From assembly GCF_041820985.1 (NCBI RefSeq), contig NZ_JBGUAU010000024.1:19012-83011 (forward strand): a stretch of 64,000 nt of DNA, in the 5' to 3' direction. Positions 25,110 through 34,845 of this stretch are shown in pieces. A model generated the notes under the pieces. That model was not told where the DNA came from and did no database searches. It worked only from the letters and a program-made list of their open reading frames with translations. Position numbers and translations under genes: made by a program. The first letter of the stretch is position 1. Each line of letters begins with the position of its first letter. The stretch comes from Evansella sp041820985 (lineage in GTDB: Bacteria; Bacillota; Bacilli; Bacillales; Salisediminibacteriaceae).

Positions 25110-26186
25110 CTAGTTTACTGTACGTAATAGAATATGGATTACCGTCGAATTCCCTGATTCATCTTTCAATGTTCCAGCTAGTATATAATTACCATACGCT
25201 GTTCTAATAGAACCTATTAATACGTCTTGGCCTGCAAGTGCTTCCGCTACCGATAATGAGTTTGGCCCTTCTGTAAGTGTATCTGTATTCGGAACGTTAG
25301 AAGCTGGGATGTTGGTAATTTGAATCACACTATCTTCTGTAACATTAATAGTACCCGATTGAAATTTAACGTTGTTGGCTTCACCACGAAGATCAAATTC
25401 TAATCGATTTATTCTTCCTGGAATAATATCTGCCACGATTGTTTTCCCATTCGATAGAGTTAGTGTAGCTGCAGTTGCTAATGGCGCAGTTGTGTCTGCT
25501 TCTCCTCCACCACTGCCAATTCCACCAGCACCTCCACCATTGGAAGGATCAGGATTCGTGTCAGGATCTAAATGTATTGCACGATGAAGAAATAAAGAAA
25601 ACTCAGCTCTAGTCACGTGGCTTTTAGGATCAAAGATTCCACCTGTTCTTCCTTTTGCAATGCCAAGCTGATTTAGAATTTCAATGTCCTTACGATGTAC
25701 AGAATGTGACATATCTAAGTCAGTAAGAGTTATTTTTCCAGAATTGGGTTTTAAATCAAAGGCGCGTACAATAACAGATGCCATCTGTTCACGAGTTAAA
25801 TTTCCCTTTACACCGAAGTTTCCCTTTGTATCTCCACCAAAAATACCCGCTTCATAGGTTGCTATGACTGCATCGTAAAAATAATCTCTTCTATTAGTGA
25901 TATCTTTAAACGGAGAAACTCTTGTTGTTGGTTGTAAATCTAAAGCGCGTTGGAACATAACCGCAGAATCTTCTCGGCTAACTGGTACATTGGGAGCAAA
26001 ACGATTATTAGGTAGTCCACGAACAATGTCTTTCCCTACCAGATATTGAACCTCTTCATAACCCATATCTCCAGGCTTATAGTCTGTAAATGTTTTTGAA
26101 GCAAAAGCTATAGTTGATGTTAGTCCTCCTAACAACATGACAAAAACGACAAGTAGTGACAAGGGAGGATAGAATAGTTTTTTCAT
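25110..26186 (-). CDS. S-layer homology domain protein
   Basis: A 358-residue exported protein. Signal peptide about residues 1-29. Three SLH domains lie near residues 31-210 (FTDYKPGDMGYEEVQYLV, SPFKDITNRRDYFYDAVIA, ITLTDLDMSHSVHRKDIEI), each ending in the usual [ST]REx-type segment. A Gly/Asp-rich linker (NGGGAGGIGSGGGEAD) leads to a C-terminal beta-rich domain of about 120 residues with no known match. SLH domains bind pyruvylated secondary wall polymer. No terminator was seen directly after it; the next hairpin upstream (26240-26267) belongs to the previous gene. Confidence 0.9.
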   Translation of the reverse strand: MKKLFYPPLSLLVVFVMLLGGLTSTIAFASKTFTDYKPGDMGYEEVQYLVGKDIVRGLPNNRFAPNVPVSREDSAVMFQRALDLQPTTRVSPFKDITNRRDYFYDAVIATYEAGIFGGDTKGNFGVKGNLTREQMASVIVRAFDLKPNSGKITLTDLDMSHSVHRKDIEILNQLGIAKGRTGGIFDPKSHVTRAEFSLFLHRAIHLDPDTNPDPSNGGGAGGIGSGGGEADTTAPLATAATLTLSNGKTIVADIIPGRINRLEFDLRGEANNVKFQSGTINVTEDSVIQITNIPASNVPNTDTLTEGPNSLSVAEALAGQDVLIGSIRTAYGNYILAGTLKDESGNSTVIHILLRTVN

Positions 26187-26239
26187 AGTTGTAGACTCCT
26201 CATTATTAATTACTTTTCATTTCATAGATGTTCCAAAAT

Positions 26240-26267
26240 AAAAAGCCTAACGTTCGTCAGGCTTTTT
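26240..26267 (-). terminator. Rho-independent terminator
   Basis: The stem AAAAAGCCT.ACG / CGT.AGGCTTTTT has T and A tracts on both sides. It directly follows the stop of the 677-residue SLH protein gene on the minus strand. Confidence 0.85.
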
Positions 26268-26276
26268 ATTCATCAT

Positions 26277-28310
26277 TTAATTAAGAAAATCGGATTTCAC
26301 AAGGAAACGATCAAGTAACGCAGAAATTTCTGCACGATTAGCGCCAGCCTTAGGAACAAATCTGTTGCCTGTGCGTCCTTCCATTAATCCAGCTTGAGTT
26401 AAGAATGTTACATCTTCTCTAGCCCAAGATGATACATTGCTACTATCTGCATAATTCGCATAAGTTACAGTATTGTTTAGATCATAATCTTTATCAATTA
26501 GTGTCATCGCACGTCTGATCATCGCTGCAGCTTGCTCACGAGTAACAGCTTCGTCTGGAGCAAAGTTACCATTACTATGTCCTTCCACAATACCGTACTC
26601 AACAGCAGCCATAACTTCATTTACAAACCACTCTGAACCACGTACGTCTTTAAATTGTTCATTATATTGAACATTCACTGTTAAACCAAGACTTCTTGTA
26701 ATAAGTACTGCTAATTCCGCACGAGTTGTTTCACGCTGTGGACGGAATGTTCCATTATCGTAACCTTTGAAAATAAGTTTCGAACCAAGCTTTGTAATGT
26801 GATCATTTGCCCAGCTTGTTTTTGCATCTCCGAAGGATACTTCATTCGTGATTACAACATACTTACTGTTTGAGAAGCTCTTGAAGCTTGCTTTATTTCC
26901 AACAACTTTTGTTGGTACCGCTGTATAAGAACCATCTGCATTAAGACGAACAACAACAGAAGTATTTGCATTAAAGTTGCTTGCTCCTTGGATAGAACGC
27001 TCTACTGGTCTAGTAAAACGATTTAGTCCTACTGTTGCAGTTCCAGCTTGTGCAGAAATGTGGAACTCTACGACAGGAGAAGCTGTTGTTAAGTTGTTTG
27101 AAGTTACAACATTATCTGTGTCTGTGCTTTCGTTCACACTAATATTAATAGAAATCTCGTCATTCGCTCCAAGACCTAAATCTGCTTTGATCTTCGCTGT
27201 GTCAATTTGACTAACTGGAACGTTGATTGTTCCTTCGCTTGACTCGATTGCTACAATGGCTCTTGGGTTTTTCGCTTTGATTGCATCAAATGCTTGAGTG
27301 GATACAGATACTTCTGCACGCTCTCCAGCAGTTTTTTCAACTGTAATAGCAACACGATCTACTTTTTCAGCTGCAGCTAATGATTCTTGAAGCTTCGCTG
27401 TATCCAATTTAACTTTTACAGTCGTCTGACCCGTTGGACTAGTTTCTCTTTCTACAGTTACACCGTCGTTACCAACTGATATATTTCCTTCATCACCAGT
27501 ATTTGGAGGTGTTGGTACTACTGGAGTTCCAGTCACAGGTGGTGGTGCTACTACCTGGTTATATTTTGTTCCATTTATAAATCCAGTTAAAAGATGGTTT
27601 AAGTCCGTTTCCGTTAAATCTAACTCGCGCTCTAACTCTGCACGAAGGTTAGCTATAACATCCCAGTCTAACCCTAGTTCTTTTAATTGAGCTTTCATAG
27701 CAGACAATTTTTCATCTCGATCTACGAAATTGTTAATTGTTGTTTGGATGAATTCAGTTCGATTTGTATTAGGTACAACAATATTTTCAGTTATTAGATA
27801 TTCTTCCATTTTAGTAAAGAAGTAAAAAACATCTTGAAGATTGATATCTTGATCTGGGAAAAGATTCTTAAAACCATCTTTAAGTTCTTCATTATCTAAT
27901 AATGTATTTACTTTTGATTCTAATGTTAATGAATTAGCTTCTAAGAATAATTCAAGTAATGCTTCGAACAACTCTGCTGTGAAGCCCTCATAAGCCAGGA
28001 CATCTGCGCTAGCTTTAAAGTTGGAAGCACTATTATCAATTACTAGATTCCAATTAATTGTACCATCCTCAAGGCTCGCTCGAATATCTGCAATAATTTC
28101 ACTTACAAGAGGTTCCATATCAGGATTATTCATATAGTCATAGATTTCAATCAAACGATTAACGACACTACTTACGTCTACATATTCTGACTCCTGTGCC
28201 GATACCACCTGTGAAGAGACAGAACCAGTTAATGGTGCAAATGGTGTTGCTACAATAGCTGTTGCTAGCATAAGAGCTATTGCCTTTTTACTAAATGGGT
28301 ACTTTTTCAT
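26277..28310 (-). CDS. Large SLH-domain surface protein
   Basis: A 677-residue exported protein. Signal peptide about 1-40 (positive start, hydrophobic core, cut near SAQ|E). Residues 40-255 form an acidic helical region. A Pro/Thr linker follows (PPVTGTPVVPTPPNTG). Residues 270-490 are beta-rich with Val/Thr-rich repeats. Three SLH domains fill about 495-677, the last ending ANRAEISALLDRFL. AAAGGAG precedes the ATG and a strong terminator follows the stop, so it is monocistronic. It is a plausible abundant surface or S-layer protein exported by the SecA2/SlaP system, but that is inference from context. Confidence 0.9.
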   Translation of the reverse strand: MKKYPFSKKAIALMLATAIVATPFAPLTGSVSSQVVSAQESEYVDVSSVVNRLIEIYDYMNNPDMEPLVSEIIADIRASLEDGTINWNLVIDNSASNFKASADVLAYEGFTAELFEALLELFLEANSLTLESKVNTLLDNEELKDGFKNLFPDQDINLQDVFYFFTKMEEYLITENIVVPNTNRTEFIQTTINNFVDRDEKLSAMKAQLKELGLDWDVIANLRAELERELDLTETDLNHLLTGFINGTKYNQVVAPPPVTGTPVVPTPPNTGDEGNISVGNDGVTVERETSPTGQTTVKVKLDTAKLQESLAAAEKVDRVAITVEKTAGERAEVSVSTQAFDAIKAKNPRAIVAIESSEGTINVPVSQIDTAKIKADLGLGANDEISINISVNESTDTDNVVTSNNLTTASPVVEFHISAQAGTATVGLNRFTRPVERSIQGASNFNANTSVVVRLNADGSYTAVPTKVVGNKASFKSFSNSKYVVITNEVSFGDAKTSWANDHITKLGSKLIFKGYDNGTFRPQRETTRAELAVLITRSLGLTVNVQYNEQFKDVRGSEWFVNEVMAAVEYGIVEGHSNGNFAPDEAVTREQAAAMIRRAMTLIDKDYDLNNTVTYANYADSSNVSSWAREDVTFLTQAGLMEGRTGNRFVPKAGANRAEISALLDRFLVKSDFLN

Positions 28311-28648
28311 GTTTTACTCTCCTTTATTGTATAAATTACAATGAAAAATGTATGTATTTTCCAAGGATGTGCGTAATTGGTCATAGATACTATGATAATA
28401 ATAATAATCAAAATCTACGAGATTAGCAATAATAGAATATGATTTGTCTAAAAATGGTAGAACAGTAACTTCTCTTTCATTACTTGATTTATATCTTTAT
28501 ATATTATAGATAATACTTCTTAAAGCAAGATGCTACCTTGTAAGTCAGTATAAAAGACCTAGTCTCTGTACTGGTAGGTGCTAGGCGTTCTAAATTTTTT
28601 ACAAAAAATACAATTGCTAGTTCGCTGGGTTCTCTCTATACTATAGTT
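28311..28648. other. Divergent intergenic region
   Basis: Between the divergent SLH and LCP genes. It holds the ribosome binding site of the SLH gene, an ATTGTA-TAAAT-TACAAT palindrome at 28326-28342 (operator-like, or part of a promoter), a single arm of the GTAGGTGCTA repeat at 28573-28583, and the LCP promoter. Confidence 0.5.
28614..28642 (+). promoter_or_regulatory. Sigma-A-type promoter of the LCP gene
   Basis: TTGCTA (28614-28619), 17 bases, then TATACT (28637-28642). Transcription would start near 28649, about 30 bases before the chosen start codon at 28682. Confidence 0.65.
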
Positions 28649-28681
28649 ATGATTTTTATTATATTTTTAGGGGAAATGCTT

Positions 28682-29587
28682 ATGAAAAAAGTTTTTATTA
28701 TTACTGGAATTAGTCTATTCATACTCGTATTGGCTATTGGCGGATATGGTTTTTATATGTATAAAAGTGTTCAAACGACGGTAGATGCGATGCATCAAAC
28801 TATTGATCGTGAAAAATCGGAAAAGCGTCTAGAACAAGTGGATATTAGCAAGAAAGAACCGCTTTCTTTCTTATTGTTAGGTGTGGATGCTCGTGGTGCG
28901 GATCGCGGCCGATCGGATACCTTAATGGTAGTAACGGTAAATCCAAAAGATGAATCTATGAAAATGCTTAGCATTCCTCGTGATACGTATACTGAAATTG
29001 TTGGTCGAGGAACAAACGACAAAATAAACCACGCTTATGCTTTTGGTGGGCCTGAAATGGCAATAAGTACAGTTGAAAACTTCCTTGATATACCTATCGA
29101 CCACTTTATCACTGTAAATATGGAAGGCTTTACTGAAATCGTCGACGCCATTGGTGGTGTGACAGTAAACAACGATATGGCTTTTGAATATGGTGGTTAT
29201 GATTTCAATAAGGGAGAACTCTTCTTAGATGGTTCTGCAGCATTAGCATACTCTAGAATGAGATATGAAGATCCTCGTGGAGATCTAGGGAGAAATGATC
29301 GCCAGCGGCAGATAATGACCGCAATTATACAAGAAGGTGCAGACATATCAAATGTAACGAAGGCAGGAGACATTCTTGACTCATTAGGAAACAACATGGC
29401 AACAGACATCCTCTTTTCCGATATGATGAAAATATCACAAAATTACCACCCAGCAAGACGCAACTCGGAAACAATTGAAATATCTGGTAGTGGAGGAATG
29501 CAAGGCGGCGTTTGGTATTTATTCGTTCCTGAAGAGGAACGCCTTCGCGTTTCGAATATCCTGCGTAGTCACTTAGAGATCGAATAG
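28682..29587 (+). CDS. LCP-family (LytR-CpsA-Psr) glycopolymer-peptidoglycan ligase
   Basis: A 301-residue membrane-anchored protein. One N-terminal helix (about residues 4-24) precedes the LCP domain with FLLLGVDARGADRGRSDTLMV, MLSIPRDTYTEI, DKINHAYAFGG, the lipid-binding region FTEIVDAIGGV, and RMRYEDPRGDLGRNDRQRQI containing conserved Arg and Asp. LCP enzymes move undecaprenyl-linked polymers (teichoic acid, capsule, wall polymer) onto peptidoglycan. ATG 28682 has AGGGGA at 7 bases; an ATG at 28649 sits at the predicted transcription start and is unlikely. It is monocistronic and flanked by the GTAGCACCTAC hairpin terminator. Confidence 0.93.
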   Translation: MKKVFIITGISLFILVLAIGGYGFYMYKSVQTTVDAMHQTIDREKSEKRLEQVDISKKEPLSFLLLGVDARGADRGRSDTLMVVTVNPKDESMKMLSIPRDTYTEIVGRGTNDKINHAYAFGGPEMAISTVENFLDIPIDHFITVNMEGFTEIVDAIGGVTVNNDMAFEYGGYDFNKGELFLDGSAALAYSRMRYEDPRGDLGRNDRQRQIMTAIIQEGADISNVTKAGDILDSLGNNMATDILFSDMMKISQNYHPARRNSETIEISGSGGMQGGVWYLFVPEEERLRVSNILRSHLEIE

Positions 29588-29634
29588 AAAAAGTAGCACC
29601 TACCTTTTCGCAATTTGGTAGGTGCTACTTTTTT
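29588..29634. terminator. GTAGCACCTACC hairpin acting as bidirectional terminator
   Basis: AAAAAGTAGCACCTACC and GGTAGGTGCTACTTTTTT form a 17-bp stem with A and T tracts on opposite sides, just after the stop of the LCP gene and 10 bases from the stop of the convergent 1677-residue gene. It is a member of the dispersed repeat family. Confidence 0.85.
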
Positions 29635-29643
29635 GTTATTTTG

Positions 29644-32600
29644 CTACTCTAGTATTCTACTTATCACAGTTACTACCTCTGCTCGTGTTGCATTGGCGTT
29701 TGGTCTAAACGTACCGTCTTTATAGCCATTAATAATTCCGCTTTCGGACATATTAACGATTGATTCTCTTGCCCAGACTGGAATTGTGTCGTTAAATCCT
29801 ACGTCATTAACTCTGTCTCTATTTTCTCTAAAGTTCACTATTTTATCTAATCTATTTAAGATTATCGCTAACTCCGTTCTTGTAATTGGATCATTTGCTC
29901 GGAATTCATTCCTTGTATTTCCTTGGATAAGTCCGAGAGATACACCGCCTAGAATGACATCTTTTGCCCAAACTTGTGCGTCATCATGAAATGTCCATTC
30001 TACATCATCCGTTTTCGGGAAGTTGGTTAATATACGAGAAATTACCGTCATTACTTCTGCTCTGCTAATATTTTGATCAGGTTTAAACGTAGCATCAGGA
30101 TATCCACGGAGAATCCCTTTTCGTGCAAGACCTTCCACATTTGTTTTCGCCCAATGAGTATTTATATCAGTTAATACAGTCGTATTGATAATTGGTAAGT
30201 CCTTAAGAGTTACTAGTGTAACTATCGAATCCTCCATAGCTTTTATTTGAGCTTCCCACGTGAGTAACTTGTCGAGATTTAAAATTTCCATTTCGGTAGC
30301 ACCTACCTCAAGTGCTCGGCTAACCGCCTCACGTGCAACTACAACAGTAGCTTTATCTTGTAAGGTTACCTTCTCTATTGTCGCTATCCCATCAATCATT
30401 GTCATTGCATTTCTTACCGCATTTTCTCTTGCTTGTTTTGCTTCTTCAAGTTCTTTGATCCGTGACTCGAGTGCTTCCAGTTCGAAGAGGTTGGTGATGG
30501 TAGCACCTACCTGTAAAGCTTCCTTTACAACATTTCTCACAGCCTCCACCAATTCTTTATCCTCTACGGTTATCACTTCGATAGAAGGCAAATTGGCAAT
30601 AGCAGCTTCAGCAGTTTTTGCTTTTTCAAGTCTTTTTAACTCTTCTTCTTCCAACTCCGCCATTCTTAACTCTACTTTCTCTAAATGGTCGGCATTCATT
30701 ATATCTACATAGGTTGCTCCTAAATCAAATGCTTGTTGGACTAATTTTTTCGCAACTTCTAGTAAATCTCTGTATTCCAACGTTAACTCATCTGCAATAG
30801 GCAAAGATGATATTGCATCTATTGCTTTTTGAATTGCCTCAAATTTAGCTATTTCTCTTTCTCGCAGTTCAATGATTCTTTGTTCAACAGCTTCTAATAA
30901 TACTAAGTTAGTAATCTCCTCTTTTGTTACACCTAAATCGTATGCTTTCGTCACTAACTCTCTAGCTGCTTCAACGTAACTAGGAGTTATAGTTTCCTCT
31001 AAAAACGGCGTCAAGATATCAATGGCTGCTATTGCTTCCTCCATTGCTACTTGTTTTGCTAATCTTTCTTTTTCTGCTCTTTCTAGTTCCACTATTTTTT
31101 TCTCCAGAACATCTAAAACAGTTAAATTACTGATCTCTTCTTCTACTACTCCGAGATAATACGCTTCTTCTACTAAGTGCCTTACCGCTACTACTTTTTC
31201 TATATCTTCCAACGTTAGATCTTCTAATAGTGGTAAAGAACTGATTTCATTTATTGCTGCATGCTTTGCTGCTTCTGCTAATTCAAGATCAGCCAATTTC
31301 AACTCAGCCAACTCTAATTTTCCCAGGTTAATAATTGCATCCTTGGAAGCTCCTACTTGCAGTGCTCTCGTTACTAACTTTCTAGCGTCCTCTAAAACTG
31401 TCCGATGCTCTAAACTGATATGTTGTAATTGTGGCAGACTATCGATAGCTACTATTGCTCGTTCTACTGCTGTGCGTTTTTCTTCAAGGTCCAAAATTCT
31501 TTGCTCAGCAGCAACTAGATAGGGTAGATTCAAAATTTCGGTAGCACCTATAGCAAACGCTTGAACTACTAATTTCCTTGCCGCTTCTATTTTTGCCTTA
31601 TCATTTAGAGTAATATCTTCAATTTCTGGTAAGTTAGCGATTTCCTCCGTTGCCAATTGAGTAACAGTCGCAATTCTTTTTAGTTCTTCCATTCTCCACT
31701 CTACATCTTCTAACTTGCCTAGATTGGTAATTTGCTCCTCTGATGCTCCTAACTCAATGGCTTGCAAAACCAAACCTCTAGTAGCTTCTATATCTACGTG
31801 ATCTCCCATGATAAGTTCGTCAAGAGCAGGTAAGTTATCTATTGCCATAATTGCAGACTCGATCGCTGCAAGTTTTGCAATTTCCGCTTCTTCCAATTCT
31901 CTCATTATCAACTCATAGTCTTCTAACACTTCTAGATAAGGTATCTCGTCGTCGGTTGCGCCTAAATAGAATGCTTCCGTTACGAAGGCTCTGGCTGTTT
32001 CTAACAATTCCTTATCAGTTAAGGCTAAAACCTGTATCATAAACAGGTTATTGATTGCGTTGTTTGCTTGTTCTATAGCAAGAAGCTTTGCTGTTCTTGC
32101 TTCTTCCAATTCTGTAATCCTTACCTCTACATCCATCAGTTTTCCTAAGTTAGAAATGTCCTCTTCTGTAGCACCTAGTTCGAGTGCTTCCCAAACTAGC
32201 ACCCTTGTTGCTTCTACAGCTACTTTATCTCCTAGTGCTACATCTTCCTTGTAAGGCAAAGCATCGATAGCTATCATGGCTTCCATTGCTTTTTCAAGCT
32301 CTATTATTTTCGCTTCTAATAATTCTAAATTGCCTAGGTTCGTTATGTCGGATTGTTTCGCACCCGCATCTAGCGCATCATACACAATGAAACGCGAGCT
32401 AACAATTTGTTGCTTATCAGCAAACGTTACTTCCTCTATAGAAGGTAAGTCATAAATCGATTGAATAGCAGAATGAATTGCGGTTTGCTTCCAATATTCT
32501 ATTCGTTCGAGATCCTCTATTTTTGTTTCAATAGTAATTAAAACGTTGATGTTATGAATTGCCCATCGGTCTATTCCATATTCCATTGCCTCTGTTACTA

Positions 32601-34677
32601 ATTGTCGTGCTGACTCAACCGCTTCTTTATCATTTAACGTTATTTGATGAACAGGAGGAAGTTCGCTAATAGAGGTTATGGCATCTCTTATAGCAATATC
32701 TCTATATTTTTGCTCCAAAGATCGCTCGGTCCTAGCCTCGAAAAATAATTCTTCTGATTGCTGATGATTGTACCCTATAGCATAGACAGAATATTGATAA
32801 AGCATATCAGAATCAAGCTCAGTTGAATGGTGAGTTGTTTGGTTACTATCCAAATATTCAAAGAATCCATCATTTCTATAGATATAGTAGGAAACAACCC
32901 CATTCTCTTCATGTGCCTCTGGCCAACGGAAAGTAATACTCGTTTCGTCTAAATAATCAAGAGTAATCTCACTTCCTTCTGGCCACACGGGTGCACCATA
33001 ATGCCTGATTGATTCGTGCCTTATCTTTTGATGACCGAACACATCCACTACTCGGTATGCTATTTGTTCTCTTGAAAAATTAGTTAGTTCCAGCTGAAAT
33101 GTACCGTTTTCTTGTATGTCTACTTTGCGTCCTTCAATATATAAATCAATACCTGGAATTGTTGCTCCTTTTATTGTCAAATTTCCATTTTTTAAAACTA
33201 GTTCTTCTGTGAAAGTAACTGGTACATCCCACATGGTGTTTGTTACTCTCATAGAACCAATATTATTCGTTCCACCTAATATCAGAACGGTTCCGTTGTA
33301 CAAGGTAGACTGAGTACCGTAATGAATATTTCTAGCATGTAACGTGCCTGTAATCGTAAGGTTTCCGTAATTTTGGATCGCTCCATAAACGTACACATTT
33401 CCGTTTATCCTTACATCTCCATTGATTGTTAAAACTGAATTAGGGCCTATATAAAGATCTCCGTCAATATATCTTTGACTCCATGTTTCATTAACTGTTG
33501 TAAACGCATGTGGAAGTGGTTCAATACTGTTGGTATCTTTCGGTACAATGGTGTAGCTATACCCTTCCTGGCCACGGTATATTATATTTCTTGAATTACC
33601 TGCATAATCATTCACATGGATGTACCATAAATTCCATTCTCCATGCTCATCTAATTCCTTGGCTGTATAGTTACCTTCCCATAAATTCGTTGCTTCGTTC
33701 CATTCTAAATGGAAGTGTTGTGTTCTATTTTTGGAAGGGGATTCAAACACAGCTTGAGCTGTTTTCACTCCAGAAACATCATCGGTAACGTGCGCCATAA
33801 CAGAAACACGCTGTCCAACTGGAACTTCTTGTGGAGCAATTGTTATTGCTTCCACTATAGGATGAGAGATATCTGCATATTCGTTGGTAACAAAGAAGCT
33901 TGTAGTAGAGTTTCCTGTAGCAAAATGATCCTTGTAAAAGTATTTTTGATTCCGTGCTTTATCCACTGCGTGAACAAAATTTAATTGCCATTCCCCTTCT
34001 CCATCAAATTGCTTTACATGATAAACTCCCCTCCAAATTCCGTCTTCTTCAAGCTTCAAATGAGAACTAACGGAGCGATTACGAGATGGTGTGTAAAAAT
34101 AGGCTGTTACTGTATCCACACCCGATCTATCATCTGTTACCTTCATTTCAATCATAACTTCCTCACCAGGCTTCGCATTGGCAGGAGTCACATTCATCCA
34201 TTCCACGTTTGGAGGAGTAGCATCATAGTTAGGATTTTCTAGGTAAAACCCAACTTCGGCATAATCACGTGCTTCATATATTTTCGAATTTCCCGCATGA
34301 TCCGTAGCTTTAATCGATCTAAATTTCCACTGTCCTTCTTCTTCATATTCCTTCGTCCGGTACGTATTGCTCCAAGTTTCCTTTTCGGAATTATAATGTA
34401 AATAAACTCCGAATGATTGCTGTCCAGATGGACTAGTAAAATTGATGAAAACTTCTTTTACTCCCGATAAATCATCGAATACCTTTGCATCGATCGTAAT
34501 GACATCACCCACACGAACTTCCTTTGGGCTAACTTCTACACTATCAACCGTTGGTGGTTGTCCATCTCCTGTATTTGCCGCTGCAATCATCAATGTTGCA
34601 TCGGCAAATACAAGAAGGAATATAAGGAACGCTGCTGTGAATTTTCTAAGTTGAATGCTGAATCTGTTTCCTATCAT
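29644..34677 (-). CDS. Giant repeat-rich SLH surface protein
   Basis: A 1677-residue exported protein. Signal peptide about 1-33. Three Ig-like units of about 115 residues lie near 38-385, each with VSP/VTP...G..V and DD.SGV. A small polymer-forming/beta-helix-like part (ITINGDVRINGNVYVYG) follows near 405-500 and an FN3-like domain at about 565-652. Twelve helical repeats of 65-72 residues lie near 655-1480, with consensus AI..I..LP....T..DK..V..AR.LV..A...GAT...I.NL..L...E..I.ELE. Three SLH domains cover about 1490-1677. It looks like a long rod holding an N-terminal binding head away from the wall. The partner is unknown. Confidence 0.9.
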   Translation of the reverse strand: MIGNRFSIQLRKFTAAFLIFLLVFADATLMIAAANTGDGQPPTVDSVEVSPKEVRVGDVITIDAKVFDDLSGVKEVFINFTSPSGQQSFGVYLHYNSEKETWSNTYRTKEYEEEGQWKFRSIKATDHAGNSKIYEARDYAEVGFYLENPNYDATPPNVEWMNVTPANAKPGEEVMIEMKVTDDRSGVDTVTAYFYTPSRNRSVSSHLKLEEDGIWRGVYHVKQFDGEGEWQLNFVHAVDKARNQKYFYKDHFATGNSTTSFFVTNEYADISHPIVEAITIAPQEVPVGQRVSVMAHVTDDVSGVKTAQAVFESPSKNRTQHFHLEWNEATNLWEGNYTAKELDEHGEWNLWYIHVNDYAGNSRNIIYRGQEGYSYTIVPKDTNSIEPLPHAFTTVNETWSQRYIDGDLYIGPNSVLTINGDVRINGNVYVYGAIQNYGNLTITGTLHARNIHYGTQSTLYNGTVLILGGTNNIGSMRVTNTMWDVPVTFTEELVLKNGNLTIKGATIPGIDLYIEGRKVDIQENGTFQLELTNFSREQIAYRVVDVFGHQKIRHESIRHYGAPVWPEGSEITLDYLDETSITFRWPEAHEENGVVSYYIYRNDGFFEYLDSNQTTHHSTELDSDMLYQYSVYAIGYNHQQSEELFFEARTERSLEQKYRDIAIRDAITSISELPPVHQITLNDKEAVESARQLVTEAMEYGIDRWAIHNINVLITIETKIEDLERIEYWKQTAIHSAIQSIYDLPSIEEVTFADKQQIVSSRFIVYDALDAGAKQSDITNLGNLELLEAKIIELEKAMEAMIAIDALPYKEDVALGDKVAVEATRVLVWEALELGATEEDISNLGKLMDVEVRITELEEARTAKLLAIEQANNAINNLFMIQVLALTDKELLETARAFVTEAFYLGATDDEIPYLEVLEDYELIMRELEEAEIAKLAAIESAIMAIDNLPALDELIMGDHVDIEATRGLVLQAIELGASEEQITNLGKLEDVEWRMEELKRIATVTQLATEEIANLPEIEDITLNDKAKIEAARKLVVQAFAIGATEILNLPYLVAAEQRILDLEEKRTAVERAIVAIDSLPQLQHISLEHRTVLEDARKLVTRALQVGASKDAIINLGKLELAELKLADLELAEAAKHAAINEISSLPLLEDLTLEDIEKVVAVRHLVEEAYYLGVVEEEISNLTVLDVLEKKIVELERAEKERLAKQVAMEEAIAAIDILTPFLEETITPSYVEAARELVTKAYDLGVTKEEITNLVLLEAVEQRIIELREREIAKFEAIQKAIDAISSLPIADELTLEYRDLLEVAKKLVQQAFDLGATYVDIMNADHLEKVELRMAELEEEELKRLEKAKTAEAAIANLPSIEVITVEDKELVEAVRNVVKEALQVGATITNLFELEALESRIKELEEAKQARENAVRNAMTMIDGIATIEKVTLQDKATVVVAREAVSRALEVGATEMEILNLDKLLTWEAQIKAMEDSIVTLVTLKDLPIINTTVLTDINTHWAKTNVEGLARKGILRGYPDATFKPDQNISRAEVMTVISRILTNFPKTDDVEWTFHDDAQVWAKDVILGGVSLGLIQGNTRNEFRANDPITRTELAIILNRLDKIVNFRENRDRVNDVGFNDTIPVWARESIVNMSESGIINGYKDGTFRPNANATRAEVVTVISRILE

Positions 34678-34699
34678 TCGTGGAACTCATCTCCTTTTC

Positions 34700-34742
34700 C
34701 CAAAAAGTAGCACCTACCAAAATGCAAAAAAGTAGCACCTAC
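34700..34742. repeat. Two direct copies of the AAAAAGTAGCACCTAC arm
   Basis: Same-orientation arms at about 34702-34718 and 34726-34742, upstream of the giant SLH gene. They are single arms that do not form a hairpin with each other but could pair with the element at 34806-34841. Confidence 0.7.
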
Positions 34743-34805
34743 ATAATCAGAGATATTATATCAAAGTCAAATTATTAAGACCTTGCATTTTCGTTGGAAA
34801 AGAAG

Positions 34806-34841
34806 GTAGCACCTACCAAAACCCGTTTTGGTAGGTGCTAC
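34806..34841 (-). terminator. GTAGCACCTACCAAAAC hairpin
   Basis: A perfect 17-bp inverted repeat (34806-34822 and 34825-34841) with a 2-base gap, immediately after the stop of the 639-residue SLH protein. A T-rich stretch (CTTCTTTTCC) follows on the minus strand. Confidence 0.8.
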
Positions 34842-34845
34842 TTTT

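Noticed and set aside
30260..30712. 150-codon serine-rich plus-strand frame opposite the giant SLH gene
   Set aside because: It mirrors the Glu/Ala-rich helical repeats on the other strand; no binding site.
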